Position numbers and translations under genes: made by a program. The notes beneath the pieces were generated by a model. The model was given only the letters and a program-made list of their open reading frames with translations. It made no database searches and was not told where the DNA came from. A stretch of 27,653 nucleotides of DNA, from positions 1-27,653 of the forward strand of contig CALSCR010002409.1 of assembly GCA_943704495.1 (NCBI GenBank). The letters run 5' to 3'. Shown here one piece after another: positions 19,701 to 27,653 of this stretch (position 1 is its first letter; every line of letters starts with the position of its first letter). The DNA comes from Pigoraptor chileana. Taxonomy: Eukaryota; Opisthokonta; Filasterea.

Positions 19701-21088
19701 AAACACACACACATTCACACACAACGCACACACACACATGACTCATGGAAGGGTAATTGAGCAAGCAGCTTAAGGAATGAACTGATAGAACACTCGAAAA
19801 CGGCATTGCAAACACCGCAGTTCGTCATGCAGCAAACAAAGAAACAGCCACATCACGTGCCTCGTGAAATGCGCCGTCCTTGAGTTGGACTCGCACAATT
19901 GCAGTGACGCCCATATTGATTCGTCCGTTAGACTCATCGACCTGTCGCATATATACACACAGACACACACACAGGCAGTGAACACCCGACACAGAAAAAA
20001 ACACCAATTAAAGAGCAGGAATACGGCGCTACGTATGCCACACACCACATGGGTAGTTGTGCAAGTCCCTGCATAAACTCCGACAGTGTGGGATGATGGA
20101 TGAAAACCATCGGCTGACGCCACTATCAATGGGGAGTTTACCCACAAAATCGGTGGCAATGCTAGTGACCGCCGAGGACCAGCCATTGAACCCAAACGTC
20201 TCATTGGCCAGTTCTGTTGTGGATGGGATAGACCAGCATGGGTGTGGATGAGTGAAGTGGGTGCTTGCAGGAAAACGAATACGTAGAGTGCGCATGTGTG
20301 TATATGAGACCAGCATGGGTGTGGATGAGTGAAGTGGGTGCTTGCAGGAAAACGAATACGTACGTAGAGTGCGCATGTGTGTATATGAGACCAGCATGGG
20401 TGTGGATGAGTGAAGTCGGTGCTTGCAGGAAAACGAATACGTAGAGTGCGCATGTGTGTATATGAGGGTGCACTGCATATATTGCGAAATAGGGGGAACT
20501 CCGGCTATGAAATGTGTCGCACCGTGGCTGAAGTCTACACACTCAGTCGTATGCATCGCCAAGATGACGTCATTTTTGCAGTCTCATCCAGAAAGCCGCA
20601 AGCCGTCCATTTGCACTCTTGCCGGTATTGATAGGCGATAACAATGCCCTATCCGTCCACCTATCGTCATCACCGCGTCAATCGCAACATCGCCTACTGC
20701 CCCAATGCGCGCACGGACACCCACCAATGTACTTCCAGCCTTCAACGTAGGCAAGCTTCTGGTTTCCGGGTGCGGCGCGATACGAGATGTACTCCGGCCC
20801 AAGTTTCATGCGCAGTGCTGCTGTAATCGCGGCTTCTTCCTCCGGTGTGAAGACTGTCGACCCAAAGCACGACCCATTGCCACTGCCATTGCCGCCGCCA
20901 CTGCCACCCCCGGTCCCACCACCTCCCGCCCCACACTCCTTTCGAGGCTGCGGCCATATCGTCATGGGGACGGAGTCGCCCGCATCAATTGTCACGTCGC
21001 CTGGAGCAACGGCGCCGTTCACGTGACTGGGTGCGGTGGGCCCATTAGTGCGCGCAATGTTTACAAGTTTCGACCCCCGGGAGTTCAT
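16775..21088 (-). CDS. RAD52: RAD52 homologous recombination mediator
   Basis: Eight inferred exons: 21088-20725, 20213-20146, 19941-19861, 19637-19581, 19355-19233, 18898-18556, 18178-18084 and 17752-16775. They give 702 residues, all in phase. Family role: a ring protein that anneals ssDNA and loads RAD51 onto RPA-coated DNA. After a Gly-rich leader, the conserved annealing domain (about 76-220) reads [80 protein letters not shown] and [20 protein letters not shown] with [10 protein letters not shown]. The tail is long and Pro/Ala/Ser-rich, with EDDF (about 380-383), NPF (450), NPY (476 and 562), two SPLK (576-583) and a terminal KRQR. It is much longer than the human protein (about 420 residues). 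Odd: intron 3 appears to start with GC, and the exon 6 acceptor (CCAACAG) has a weak polypyrimidine tract, so a few N-terminal residues of exon 6 are uncertain. Confidence 0.93.
19107..19179. repeat. Three-copy repeat of about 25 bp in RAD52 intron 5
   Basis: Three adjacent copies of a unit built on ACACACTTGGTGTC...AATGTC, the first slightly diverged. Wholly intronic. Confidence 0.7.
20231..20465. repeat. Three-copy minisatellite (77-81 bp unit) in RAD52 intron 1
   Basis: Copies at 20231-20307, 20308-20388 and 20389-20465. The middle copy has an extra ACGT, and the third one G-to-C change; otherwise they are identical. Read in the RAD52 sense, each unit contains TTTTCCTGCAAG, a 3' splice-site-like sequence, just upstream of the true exon 2 acceptor at 20214-20215. 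The near-identity suggests recent expansion. Confidence 0.92.
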
Positions 21089-21622
21089 CGCTGCTCAGCG
21101 ACGCAACGACATGCGACGTTGCAAAATTGAGGCGGGATCCAGACCTGGGCCATCTTAATACGTAGAATGACGGAAAGGACGTGAGCGGTTGAAATTACAG
21201 CATACAACTGCAACTGCATATTGATGCGATGGCGAATAGCCGATCGATGTGGATACGCCCATTAGAACTCACACGCTATCGGCCCATACTTGAGGAGAAC
21301 AACCAGGATGATTACAGAAGAATAGAATCAGCGAGGATGTGTGTTGCTGTTGATGTGATTGAAGATTTGACCGTTAACGGGTCGATCTTGTGCCATCCGC
21401 CGGTATGAACCTTGGAGGAGGAAGTGTACTCAAGCAGCGCGCTCTATCGTCACTGAAGCGATAGTGAGTGGATCGATGCCTTGTACTTTGTGTACCGCAT
21501 CACGGACCTTGTTTGGAAATGAATTGAGAAAGATGCAGTGTAAAAAATCAATTCGTGTCCACTCACGTCCGAGTCTCCGTCATGCAGTCAAACTTTTACG
21601 CGCCACCAGGGACACTTTTGAA

Positions 21623-21630
21623 TTTGGCGC
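21623..21630 (+). promoter_or_regulatory. E2F-consensus TTTGGCGC
   Basis: TTTGGCGC matches TTTSSCGC, about 535 bp upstream of the RAD52 ATG and 630 bp upstream of the P-loop/SAP gene ATG. A TTTSSCGC match is expected about three times by chance in a window this size, so support is weak. Confidence 0.25.
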
Positions 21631-21699
21631 GGCGAGAGCTCGGCTATTTTACACAAAGTTTTATTACGAGCACTCGGCTGATTTATTGAGTTGGTGTTG

Positions 21700-21715
21700 A
21701 ACCGAGATATCGGTT
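21700..21715. repeat. Inverted repeat AACCGA-GATA-TCGGTT
   Basis: Six-base arms around GATA. A second element with the same 12-base core but compensating end bases lies at 26370-26385. Confidence 0.5.
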
Positions 21716-21988
21716 AAATGCATTTGATTATTATATTATTATTAGTCACCACAAAATGTGATAGTGCGCCCATAGTGAGTGGCCGTTATTACAGCACAAA
21801 AGAAAAACGGAGAAGTCACTGCGCGTCATTTGCAACGATGATTTCCATAGTGAGTCCATACTGAGTAACGTTTATTTATTCCGCGCACTCCACACCACGA
21901 CGGCATTGTTACCATTCCCCATACAAACCCATACAACTGAACAGCAAAGTTACTGCCTGCGTTACGCAGGATGTGGAGTCGGTGTGGA

Positions 21989-22032
21989 GTGTGTGTGTTG
22001 TGTGTGTGTGTGTGTGTGTGTGAGTGTGTGTG
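21989..22032 (+). repeat. (GT)n tract
   Basis: Alternating GT with a few interruptions, about 230 bp upstream of the P-loop/SAP gene start codon. Alternating purine-pyrimidine DNA of this type can adopt Z-form. Confidence 0.9.
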
Positions 22033-22262
22033 CGCGCGTGTCTTTGTCTGTGCGTGTGTGCACGCGCATGTGCAGTGTGCAAGCATGCTATACGAACAAC
22101 AAAAAAGGCAAGCATCACAAACACATCAGTATCCATCGCGACAACATCAAGACAAGCCAGACAAGCCAACAAAGCCACGGCAAACAGACCCAGCCCACTC
22201 GCAGTGCGTTTTCTCCAGTGATTACCAGACCCTTCGATTTTCCCCTTGAAAATTCCAAGAAG

Positions 22263-25200
22263 ATGCAGAGGTCGCAGCGGGGACTTCCCCCCCAGGCCTT
22301 CATCAGCACCGCCACGGACCGCCACGTAACGGCCAGTGCAACCCCCACCGCCCCCGAACAAGACCTGCAGATTGTCTCACACTACCGCACACTCCAGAAG
22401 TGTCTCGGCGCACCCGGTGACGGCATTGCCTCGCTTCGCAGCACAGACGAGTTTGTTGTGCAGTTTACGGGTCCAATCTCTCACGGCAAGACAACCACCG
22501 CCGCACAAATTGCGCGCAGAGGCATGCGGCGGTACTCATGCGACAGGGACGAGATCACCATCACCCCAGGCGGAGGCGACGATCGCTGGCTCAGTCTACA
22601 GCTCAAGGCGGCGCTTGACAATCGCGACGCGCCACGTGACTATCTGACGGCGATCCAAGCGCAGATGCGCAGAAGTCCTGATCTTCCGATTGGGCCTGGG
22701 TACTCCAACCCGAGCGGGGTCGGCGGGTCCACGGCGGGCGTCGACATATACAGTGGCAGCGACGGTGCGCATCTCTACACAGAGTATGTCGTGCCAGGGG
22801 AAGACTTTCTGAAGGCGTCGTGCGACAAGTTCAAGATCGCTCTCGCAGCCAACGAGGACGCGGTGCACGAGACTGTGGAAAAGGGCGCGGAATTTGCGCG
22901 GGACATACTCAGGGCAGTCATTGGCGAGAAGCACGAAAGGCGACTGACGGCACAGGACGTCGACGCGGTCTTCCAACACGAGCACGTGGCCGGCCTGCTG
23001 GGTCGCACATTTTCGTACAGTCCAAAATGCAAAAACTACGACGAAGGCTGCCTCAACATCGTCAAGTTCACCGAGCGCATCCGGAGCAATCCAATCTGGA
23101 CAGTGATGATCACATGCACGCGCCACAATTTGCCCACGAGCTCGCTGATAACATCCGACGGCACACACTTTCGTATCCAGGACAACGAGGGGTTGCATGC
23201 AGGGAACACCGAGGTACAGCTCCACAAGGACGACCTCGCGAACACGCCCGTCGTGTTTGTCTTTGCCAGCCCAACACACCTGACAACCGACACCACTCGC
23301 ACGCTCGATGCGGCCGGATTCTTTGCCGACGTCCTGCAGAGGGGCGCCGCCGGCCGACTCACGCCTCACTTTGGGATTATCTGCGCTCTGGACGCGAGCA
23401 ACCGTGTATGCACGGCGGCAAGCGTACAAGACATACGCAGCACCATAAAGGTGAGTTGGTGCGGAGCGCGACGCCCATTCCAGTTGTCATATGTAGTACA
23501 CATGTAAACACACATACACACACACACGCACACACACAGCATCATTCATGGCCCCCCCCCCCCCCCTCCCTCTCTCTTATACTCGCACGCTTGCTTTCCC
23601 CACTCTGCAGCGCTCGACCGAGAGATTCCTTCGGGAGTACATGGCGGAGGAGGGTATCAGTCCGGTTGAGACACACGCCGACTTGATCGCTGCACGGGAA
23701 CGCTACTCGGTCTGCCTTCACTCGAAGCACATCGAAACAGACACCCTCGCCGAGTTGATTGGCATTATCGCCAATGCAGTCATGGAAAGGCGCAGAGAAA
23801 ATGTTGCCGCCAACATCGACGATATCAACAGCATTTTGCGTCGCTGGGGAACCCTATCGCGCGTGACAAGCATTGCAGGTTCGGAGCTCTCTGCCGCCGT
23901 GAACTCACTGACGCCAGCTGCGACAACCATTGCAGCGGAGGTGTGCAGCGAGATGAGGGCTTGCATTTCGGCCGTCTTCAAGGAAGTTCTCGCGGGGGAT
24001 TCGCGCGCCTCGTTTGCATGGCGGCTCGCACTGACTAGCATCGACGTAACGATGAAGACTACTTCGCGGCAGACGCTGACGAGCATGCTGCGCCTGGTGG
24101 CCAAGGGGAAAGATGCAGGCTGCAGCCCCGCCGAGGCCACTGCCATTCGCCATTCACTCCTCCGCTGTATGATCGAGCCAATGGAAAAGGCGATCCGCAC
24201 AATCGCGGGGAACGAAATTCCTGCCGCTGCCGGACGGGCTGTGCGCCGAGAGTGCGAGCGTCTCCAAGGCGACGCAATGGCGCATCGCGATGTGCAGGCG
24301 CTGACAAACAGCATCGAGGAAGAAGTTGAGGCGATGGTCAAGTCGCGAACTGCTGACGACCTTGCGTGCGCATTGGCGTGTGCGGCACTGAAGCCAATGG
24401 GCGAGTGTCTCCACTCCATCAACAACGACAACTCACTGCCGAGCTCACGCGTGACCGAGGGGCGCGTGGACAAGATGCTTGATTCCAGGCGACTCGAGTG
24501 CCAAGAAAATGTTGCCAGTGCATTCCTGTCGGTCTTTGAGGAACACTTCTTCGCTGGAATACGCACAACAATACTGAATGTTATTACTGCGTGGCGGCAA
24601 CAGGGAGCGTCAGGCGGCCTCCCGGCGCACAGCGCACTCAAGAAATACGCCGCCGACCACGAGCAGTGCTGCCCGAATTCGACTACGAATTCGACAGCGG
24701 GGGCGGCAGTGCGCAACATTGCAGAGGCTGCGGATCTTTCTGATGCGGACAAGAAAGCGCAGCTGTCTGCAATGCTAGTCCCGCACCTGCGGGATCACTT
24801 GCGGTCCATTGGCAAGCCCAGCTGGAGGCTAAGAAAGGCGCAGCTTATCGAAAGCATTATTTTCGCGGCCAAGACAGCGACAGCGCCCGCGACCGAGAGG
24901 AGCCGCGGGGACAAGCGAAAGCTCACAGAAGTGCACAATGTGAGTACCCGTTGTACTGTTCGATGGCATGTGTCGGGTGGCGAACTCTGCCAATGTAGGA
25001 TCGCTTGCCATCTCGCACGCATTCTCCCTCATACTTCCCTCCTCCCCACTCCCCTCCCCTTCTCTCACAACCAACTTCACCAGGATGTCGCGGGACCCAG
25101 CGAAAATGTAGCCGTGCGAGGCAATACCACTATCACTGACGGACACGTCGTTGGCGCCCCATCGAAGCGACTCCGCGTTCACGAAGACAGTGACAATGGC

Positions 25201-25878
25201 GTTAAGGGGCCGTCGGTCGAAGTGGCACGTGCCAAGGGAAAGGCCCCGGCGGAGGTCAACGGCGACGCCACCCTCGACAGCGGCCGTCGTCAGGGCGTGG
25301 TCGTCCCAGGGATACGAATGGACCCGGCCCCGGCGGCCCCGGCGGCCCTGACATCACGTGCGCCTGCATCACGTGAGCGCACTCCGCACCGACCCGTTCC
25401 GGTCAAGAGCGACCCGACGGAGGGCCACCACCCGATTAAGCCGGAGCGAGAGCCAGTGGAACGCACTCACACGGCCGCAACAGCAGCAGCAATCAACGAT
25501 AATGCATCCGCAATCGTCTCCGCCGCCACTTCCATAGCGACAAAACGCGCTCCTCGGAAAACATCGCCCCTGTCACGCGAGCGGCTGCACGAGGTCATCC
25601 AGCGCCTCCGACACAAGAAGAGGCTTACGACGGACGCAAACAGCCAGCAGACGCTGGATGCACTGTCACAGCTGACCATCGACCAAATCCGCGCCGAGGC
25701 GAGCAAAGCGCGCGCCAAAGAGAGCGACATTTCCGCTCTCCTGAAGGTGGTGTACATGCGCACCAGACACGCACCGTCCGCACAGTCCGCACCGTCCGCA
25801 CAGTCCGCACGCGCTCCATTGCCGGTACGCGATGCGCATGGTCGCTTTCGTCCCACCGACCCACTGGCGCACTCGTGA
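22263..25878 (+). CDS. Unrecognised large nuclear-type protein: P-loop-like N-terminus, helical middle, SAP-like motif
   Basis: Three inferred exons: 22263-23450, 23611-24939 and 25084-25878. All junctions are phase 0, giving 1,103 residues. I do not recognise the family. Seen: VVQFTGPISHGKTTTAAQIA (65-84) fits Walker A GxxxxGK(T/S). Later hydrophobic strands (IWTVMITCT, VVFVFASPT, FGIICALDAS) fit an alpha/beta NTPase core, but no clear DxxG, NKxD or Walker B partner stands out. From about 397 to 750 it is almost all helix. About 785-815 (LRDHLRSIGKPSWRLRKAQL) resembles a SAP DNA-binding motif. Basic clusters DKRKLTE, PSKRLRV and TKRAPRK look like nuclear signals, and VKSD and IKPE match the SUMO consensus. 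A dynamin-like or NUGGC-like large GTPase is one possible relation, unproven. The ATG at 22263 has A at -3; the upstream open frame is (GT)n-derived. Confidence 0.8.
23552..23566 (+). repeat. Poly-C run in intron 1 of the P-loop/SAP gene
   Basis: About 15 C residues followed by a C/T-rich tract, which serves as the polypyrimidine tract before the acceptor at 23609-23610. Confidence 0.8.
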
Positions 25879-26101
25879 TCCCCCCAAGAGCCACTGGATG
25901 CACGTGGCACAGCCTGCTGATCATTTGTGCGCAATCCGTCGCTATCGTGCTGTACTGTGATACTCGCGGGCATTTTCCTTTTTTAATCCACTTTCACAAC
26001 TGTGGTCTCTCATGGTCTGACATCCTTCGCAAGCCTTTTGCCGGCATTTTTTCTTCACTCTCAACTTCATTTTGGACGAATTTCGTCATTTTGAAGAGAC
26101 C

Positions 26102-26107
26102 AATAAA
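26102..26107 (+). terminator. Candidate poly(A) signal of the P-loop/SAP gene
   Basis: AATAAA about 225 nt downstream of the stop codon, at the end of a T-rich 3' flank. Confidence 0.5.
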
Positions 26108-26332
26108 GGCAACCGCATTCGAACCCTCACTTGGGCCGTGTCGCTAGATCACACAATGCAACACAATCATACATAGTAATGCAAGCGACAGCTGCGGAAT
26201 TGACACACATCAAGGCTACTGCGCCCACGGGTACAGAGAGTATCCCTGCGTCACACATGCACACGCACTGACCGGACACAATATGGCCTGCGAGTCGGCA
26301 GGTGCTCACGGACATCGGCACGACATCGTCAC

Positions 26333-26408
26333 GTCACGTGACCACTTGTCGGATGCAACACAATAGCATAGCCGAGATATCGGCTGCCTAACCCAGTAGT
26401 CACGTGAC
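26333..26408. promoter_or_regulatory. Paired CLEAR/USF-type boxes GTCACGTGAC upstream of cathepsin
   Basis: GTCACGTGAC occurs at 26333-26342 and 26399-26408, 66 bp apart, both about 0.4 kb upstream of the cathepsin ATG. I found this 10-mer nowhere else in the window. In animals it is the CLEAR element bound by TFEB/MiT factors at lysosomal genes; USF and fungal Cbf1-type bHLH factors bind the same core. The inverted repeat AGCCGAGATATCGGCT (26370-26385) lies between them. Confidence 0.55.
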
Positions 26409-26431
26409 CACGGGTGATTCCGGGTGCTGTG

Positions 26432-26465
26432 ATTGGTCGGCGGAACAGCCCCTTCATCATGTGAC
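26432..26465. promoter_or_regulatory. Inverted CCAAT box and M-box-like TCATGTGAC
   Basis: ATTGG (26432-26436, a reverse CCAAT) is followed by TCATGTGAC (26457-26465), an E-box variant known as the M-box in MITF targets. Both lie between the GTCACGTGAC pair and the start codon, as in a typical proximal promoter. Confidence 0.35.
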
Positions 26466-26538
26466 ATTCCTGTGGCTGATGTGTCGGCCGCAAACAGAGT
26501 GTGTGTCAGTGCCGCAAACAGAGTGTGTCTACAGGACT

Positions 26539-26547
26539 GGCGGGAAA
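26539..26547 (-). promoter_or_regulatory. Reverse TTTCCCGCC element
   Basis: The minus strand reads TTTCCCGCC. Together with its flanks it is the same 14-mer as at 4315-4328. An E2F role before a protease gene is doubtful, so it may be a general element of this genome. Confidence 0.3.
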
Positions 26548-26600
26548 CTGTGTCGGTGTGCGTGGGTGTGTGCCGACTGTGAGTCCCGCGCCTCACTTGT

Positions 26601-26665
26601 CGTGTGTGTGTGTGTGTGTGTGCGCGTGTGCGTGTGCGTGTGCGTGTGCGTGTGCGTGTGTGTGT
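26601..26665 (+). repeat. (GT)n / (GTGTGC)n tract 100 bp before the cathepsin start
   Basis: About 65 bp of alternating GT and GTGTGC units. Strict alternating purine-pyrimidine sequence of this length is Z-DNA-prone. It ends about 100 bp before the ATG. Confidence 0.9.
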
Positions 26666-26767
26666 TCTCAGTGTAAACGTCCATTCAAATTGCAGCGTGG
26701 TTGATCACCACCCCTTTACTCCATAACGTCTCATCAAGAACCGTTTCGATTGACTTCATCCATCAAA

Positions 26768-27579
26768 ATGGCTTCCCGCTTTGTCCTTGTGGCGGTTGTG
26801 GCGCTTGCCGTCGCATCCTCCGCTGTCGCATTCAAAACGTGCCGTCCCCACAAGAGTGAGTCCTATCTGACGTATATTATAGCCCTGCTTGGTTGTGCAA
26901 TGTTTTGCCACAATTTTGATCGGATGAGATTGTGTGGTTGATCGCAGCCATGCCTATGCCCAATTGGCCCGTTATGATTGGTGCAGTGAGTGGATCGCGT
27001 TGCACCTGCCCGCATGCATACCACCATTTCAGTATACTGGGTTCTACCTTAGTACCTGACATTCTCTCCCACTGGCATTTGGGTAGTCCTTGGGCATGGC
27101 GCCTAAAACACTGACTTGATTCCAACGTCCCACCGGCATTTGCCACACAAATACTAGACGTCTTTGTCGGCGGCGAGCGCATCACCGAGCCTCTGCCCAG
27201 CTCGTACCTCAAGCCAGAGGACATTCCTGCGTCGTACTCGTGGACAGATGTCAACGGCGTTAACTATGTCACCAAGACGCGCAACCAGCACATTCCCCAG
27301 GTGTGTGTGTGCGTGTGTGTGTGTGCTCTCACTTTGTTATGCTATGTGCATTTGTTACATGCGCGTCTGTTGCCCAGAGCGCACGGAAAATCCCTTGCAG
27401 ATACAGTAAATACGACACCTCTTCAGTAGTGTCACGTGCTTTTGAATGCGAGCTGGCCACTCGCACAATTCGGCTGGTAGTAGTTGCTTCGACTAATGCA
27501 TTCATTTTCTATCGCAACTGTGCTTTCGACGGGGATCTTCTTTCATGTCCATTGCGCCGTAAATGCAGTACTGCGGAAG
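26768..27579 (+). CDS. CTSZ: Cathepsin Z/X-like cysteine protease, 5' part
   Basis: Partial gene cut by the right edge. Exons: 26768-26855, 27158-27300 and probably 27569-27579. Family role: papain-family (C1A) lysosomal carboxypeptidase. A signal peptide (SRFVLVAVVALAVASSAVA, residues 3-21) is followed by a very short propeptide containing FKTCRP. That Cys fits the propeptide cysteine that in cathepsin X bonds the active-site Cys. The mature N-terminus reads LPSSYLKPEDIPASYSWTD, then VNGVNYVTKTRNQHIPQ. The HIP insertion is diagnostic of cathepsin X/Z. The next exon appears to be only 11 nt and reads Y-C-G plus two bases of the next codon (family motif YCGSCW), so the active-site Cys lies outside the window. 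The tail 27580-27653 is read as intron (donor GTGAGC). Phases 1 and 0 are consistent. Confidence 0.9.
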
Positions 27580-27653
27580 GTGAGCTCAGGCTGGCTCGCA
27601 TGTGGCGTTGTGTCGGTGGTGCCGGTGCTGATGCAGCACATCAAGAACTACCC

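Larger units (their letters stand above)
21089..22262. promoter_or_regulatory. Divergent promoter region between RAD52 and the P-loop/SAP gene
   Basis: About 1.17 kb between two start codons. It holds an E2F-like TTTGGCGC (21623-21630), the inverted repeat AACCGAGATATCGGTT (21700-21715), an AT-rich patch (21715-21760), several AGTGAGT copies (21468, 21776, 21851) and a (GT)n tract (21989-22032). The plus frame is open from 21906, but its translation is repeat-derived, so I do not count it as coding. Confidence 0.55.
25879..26767. other. Intergenic region: 3' flank of the P-loop/SAP gene and cathepsin promoter
   Basis: About 890 bp. The first part (to about 26110) is T-rich and ends in AATAAA. 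The second part holds two GTCACGTGAC boxes, a palindrome, an inverted CCAAT, an M-box, a reverse TTTCCCGCC and a long (GT)n/(GC) tract, then the cathepsin start. No ORF of note. Confidence 0.6.

Noticed and set aside
21906-22262. N-terminal extension of the P-loop/SAP protein
   Set aside because: Most of it is the translation of a (GT)n tract (Cys-Val repeats), so it is more likely 5' flanking DNA.
26113-26128. tRNA B-box-like GGTTCGAAT on the minus strand
   Set aside because: No A box at the right distance and no cloverleaf could be built.
27580-27653. Open frame with a protein-like reading at the right edge
   Set aside because: It is out of phase with the cathepsin exon and does not match the expected CWAH sequence; a good GTGAGC donor precedes it, so it is treated as intron.

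Overview
The window is nuclear DNA of a compact eukaryotic genome. Genes carry several short introns (about 128-550 bp) with GT...AG ends and use the standard code. Introns and intergenic DNA are rich in (GT)n/(CA)n tracts, and an internal TTAGGG array is present. The gene content (RECQL5-type helicase with KIX domain, B4GALT7, SAS-6, a C1-RA-SARAH RASSF protein, RAD52, cathepsin Z/X) fits a flagellated or centriole-bearing unicellular relative of animals, most likely a holozoan such as a choanoflagellate. That placement is inference; no marker gene fixes the species. No viral, retroviral or transposase sequence was recognised, and no tRNA or rRNA.

Layout: (1) about 1-3502, minus strand: RECQL5-like DNA helicase, possibly running off the left edge. 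(2) 4766-6397, minus: intronless xylosylprotein beta-1,4-galactosyltransferase 7, flanked on both sides by about 1 kb of gene-poor DNA unusually dense in ACTGA/TCAGT. (3) 8205-13203, minus: SAS-6, 12 exons. (4) 13815-16241, plus: RASSF1/5-type protein, 6 exons, divergent from SAS-6. (5) 16775-21088, minus: RAD52, 8 exons, convergent with RASSF; an interstitial telomeric repeat lies between the two 3' ends. (6) 22263-25878, plus: a 1,103-residue unrecognised protein with a P-loop-like motif, a long helical middle, a SAP-like motif and a basic, SUMO-consensus-bearing tail, divergent from RAD52. (7) 26768 to the right edge, plus: 5' part of cathepsin Z/X.

Exon models were built by hand. Each join was chosen so that splice signals, reading phase and family alignment agree; all multi-exon models close in frame. 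Functionally the window mixes genome maintenance (RECQL5, RAD52, perhaps the SAP protein), centriole duplication (SAS-6), Ras/Hippo-type signalling (RASSF), proteoglycan linker synthesis (B4GALT7) and lysosomal proteolysis (cathepsin). There is no operon logic, but the intergenic regions carry distinctive candidate sites: two perfect GTCACGTGAC boxes plus an M-box before the lysosomal protease, three CCTRATAAGG (CArG-type) boxes between SAS-6 and RASSF, and TTTCCCGCC elements in several intergenic regions.

The strongest candidates for something undescribed are the P-loop/SAP protein at 22263-25878 and the promoter architecture of the cathepsin and SAS-6/RASSF genes.
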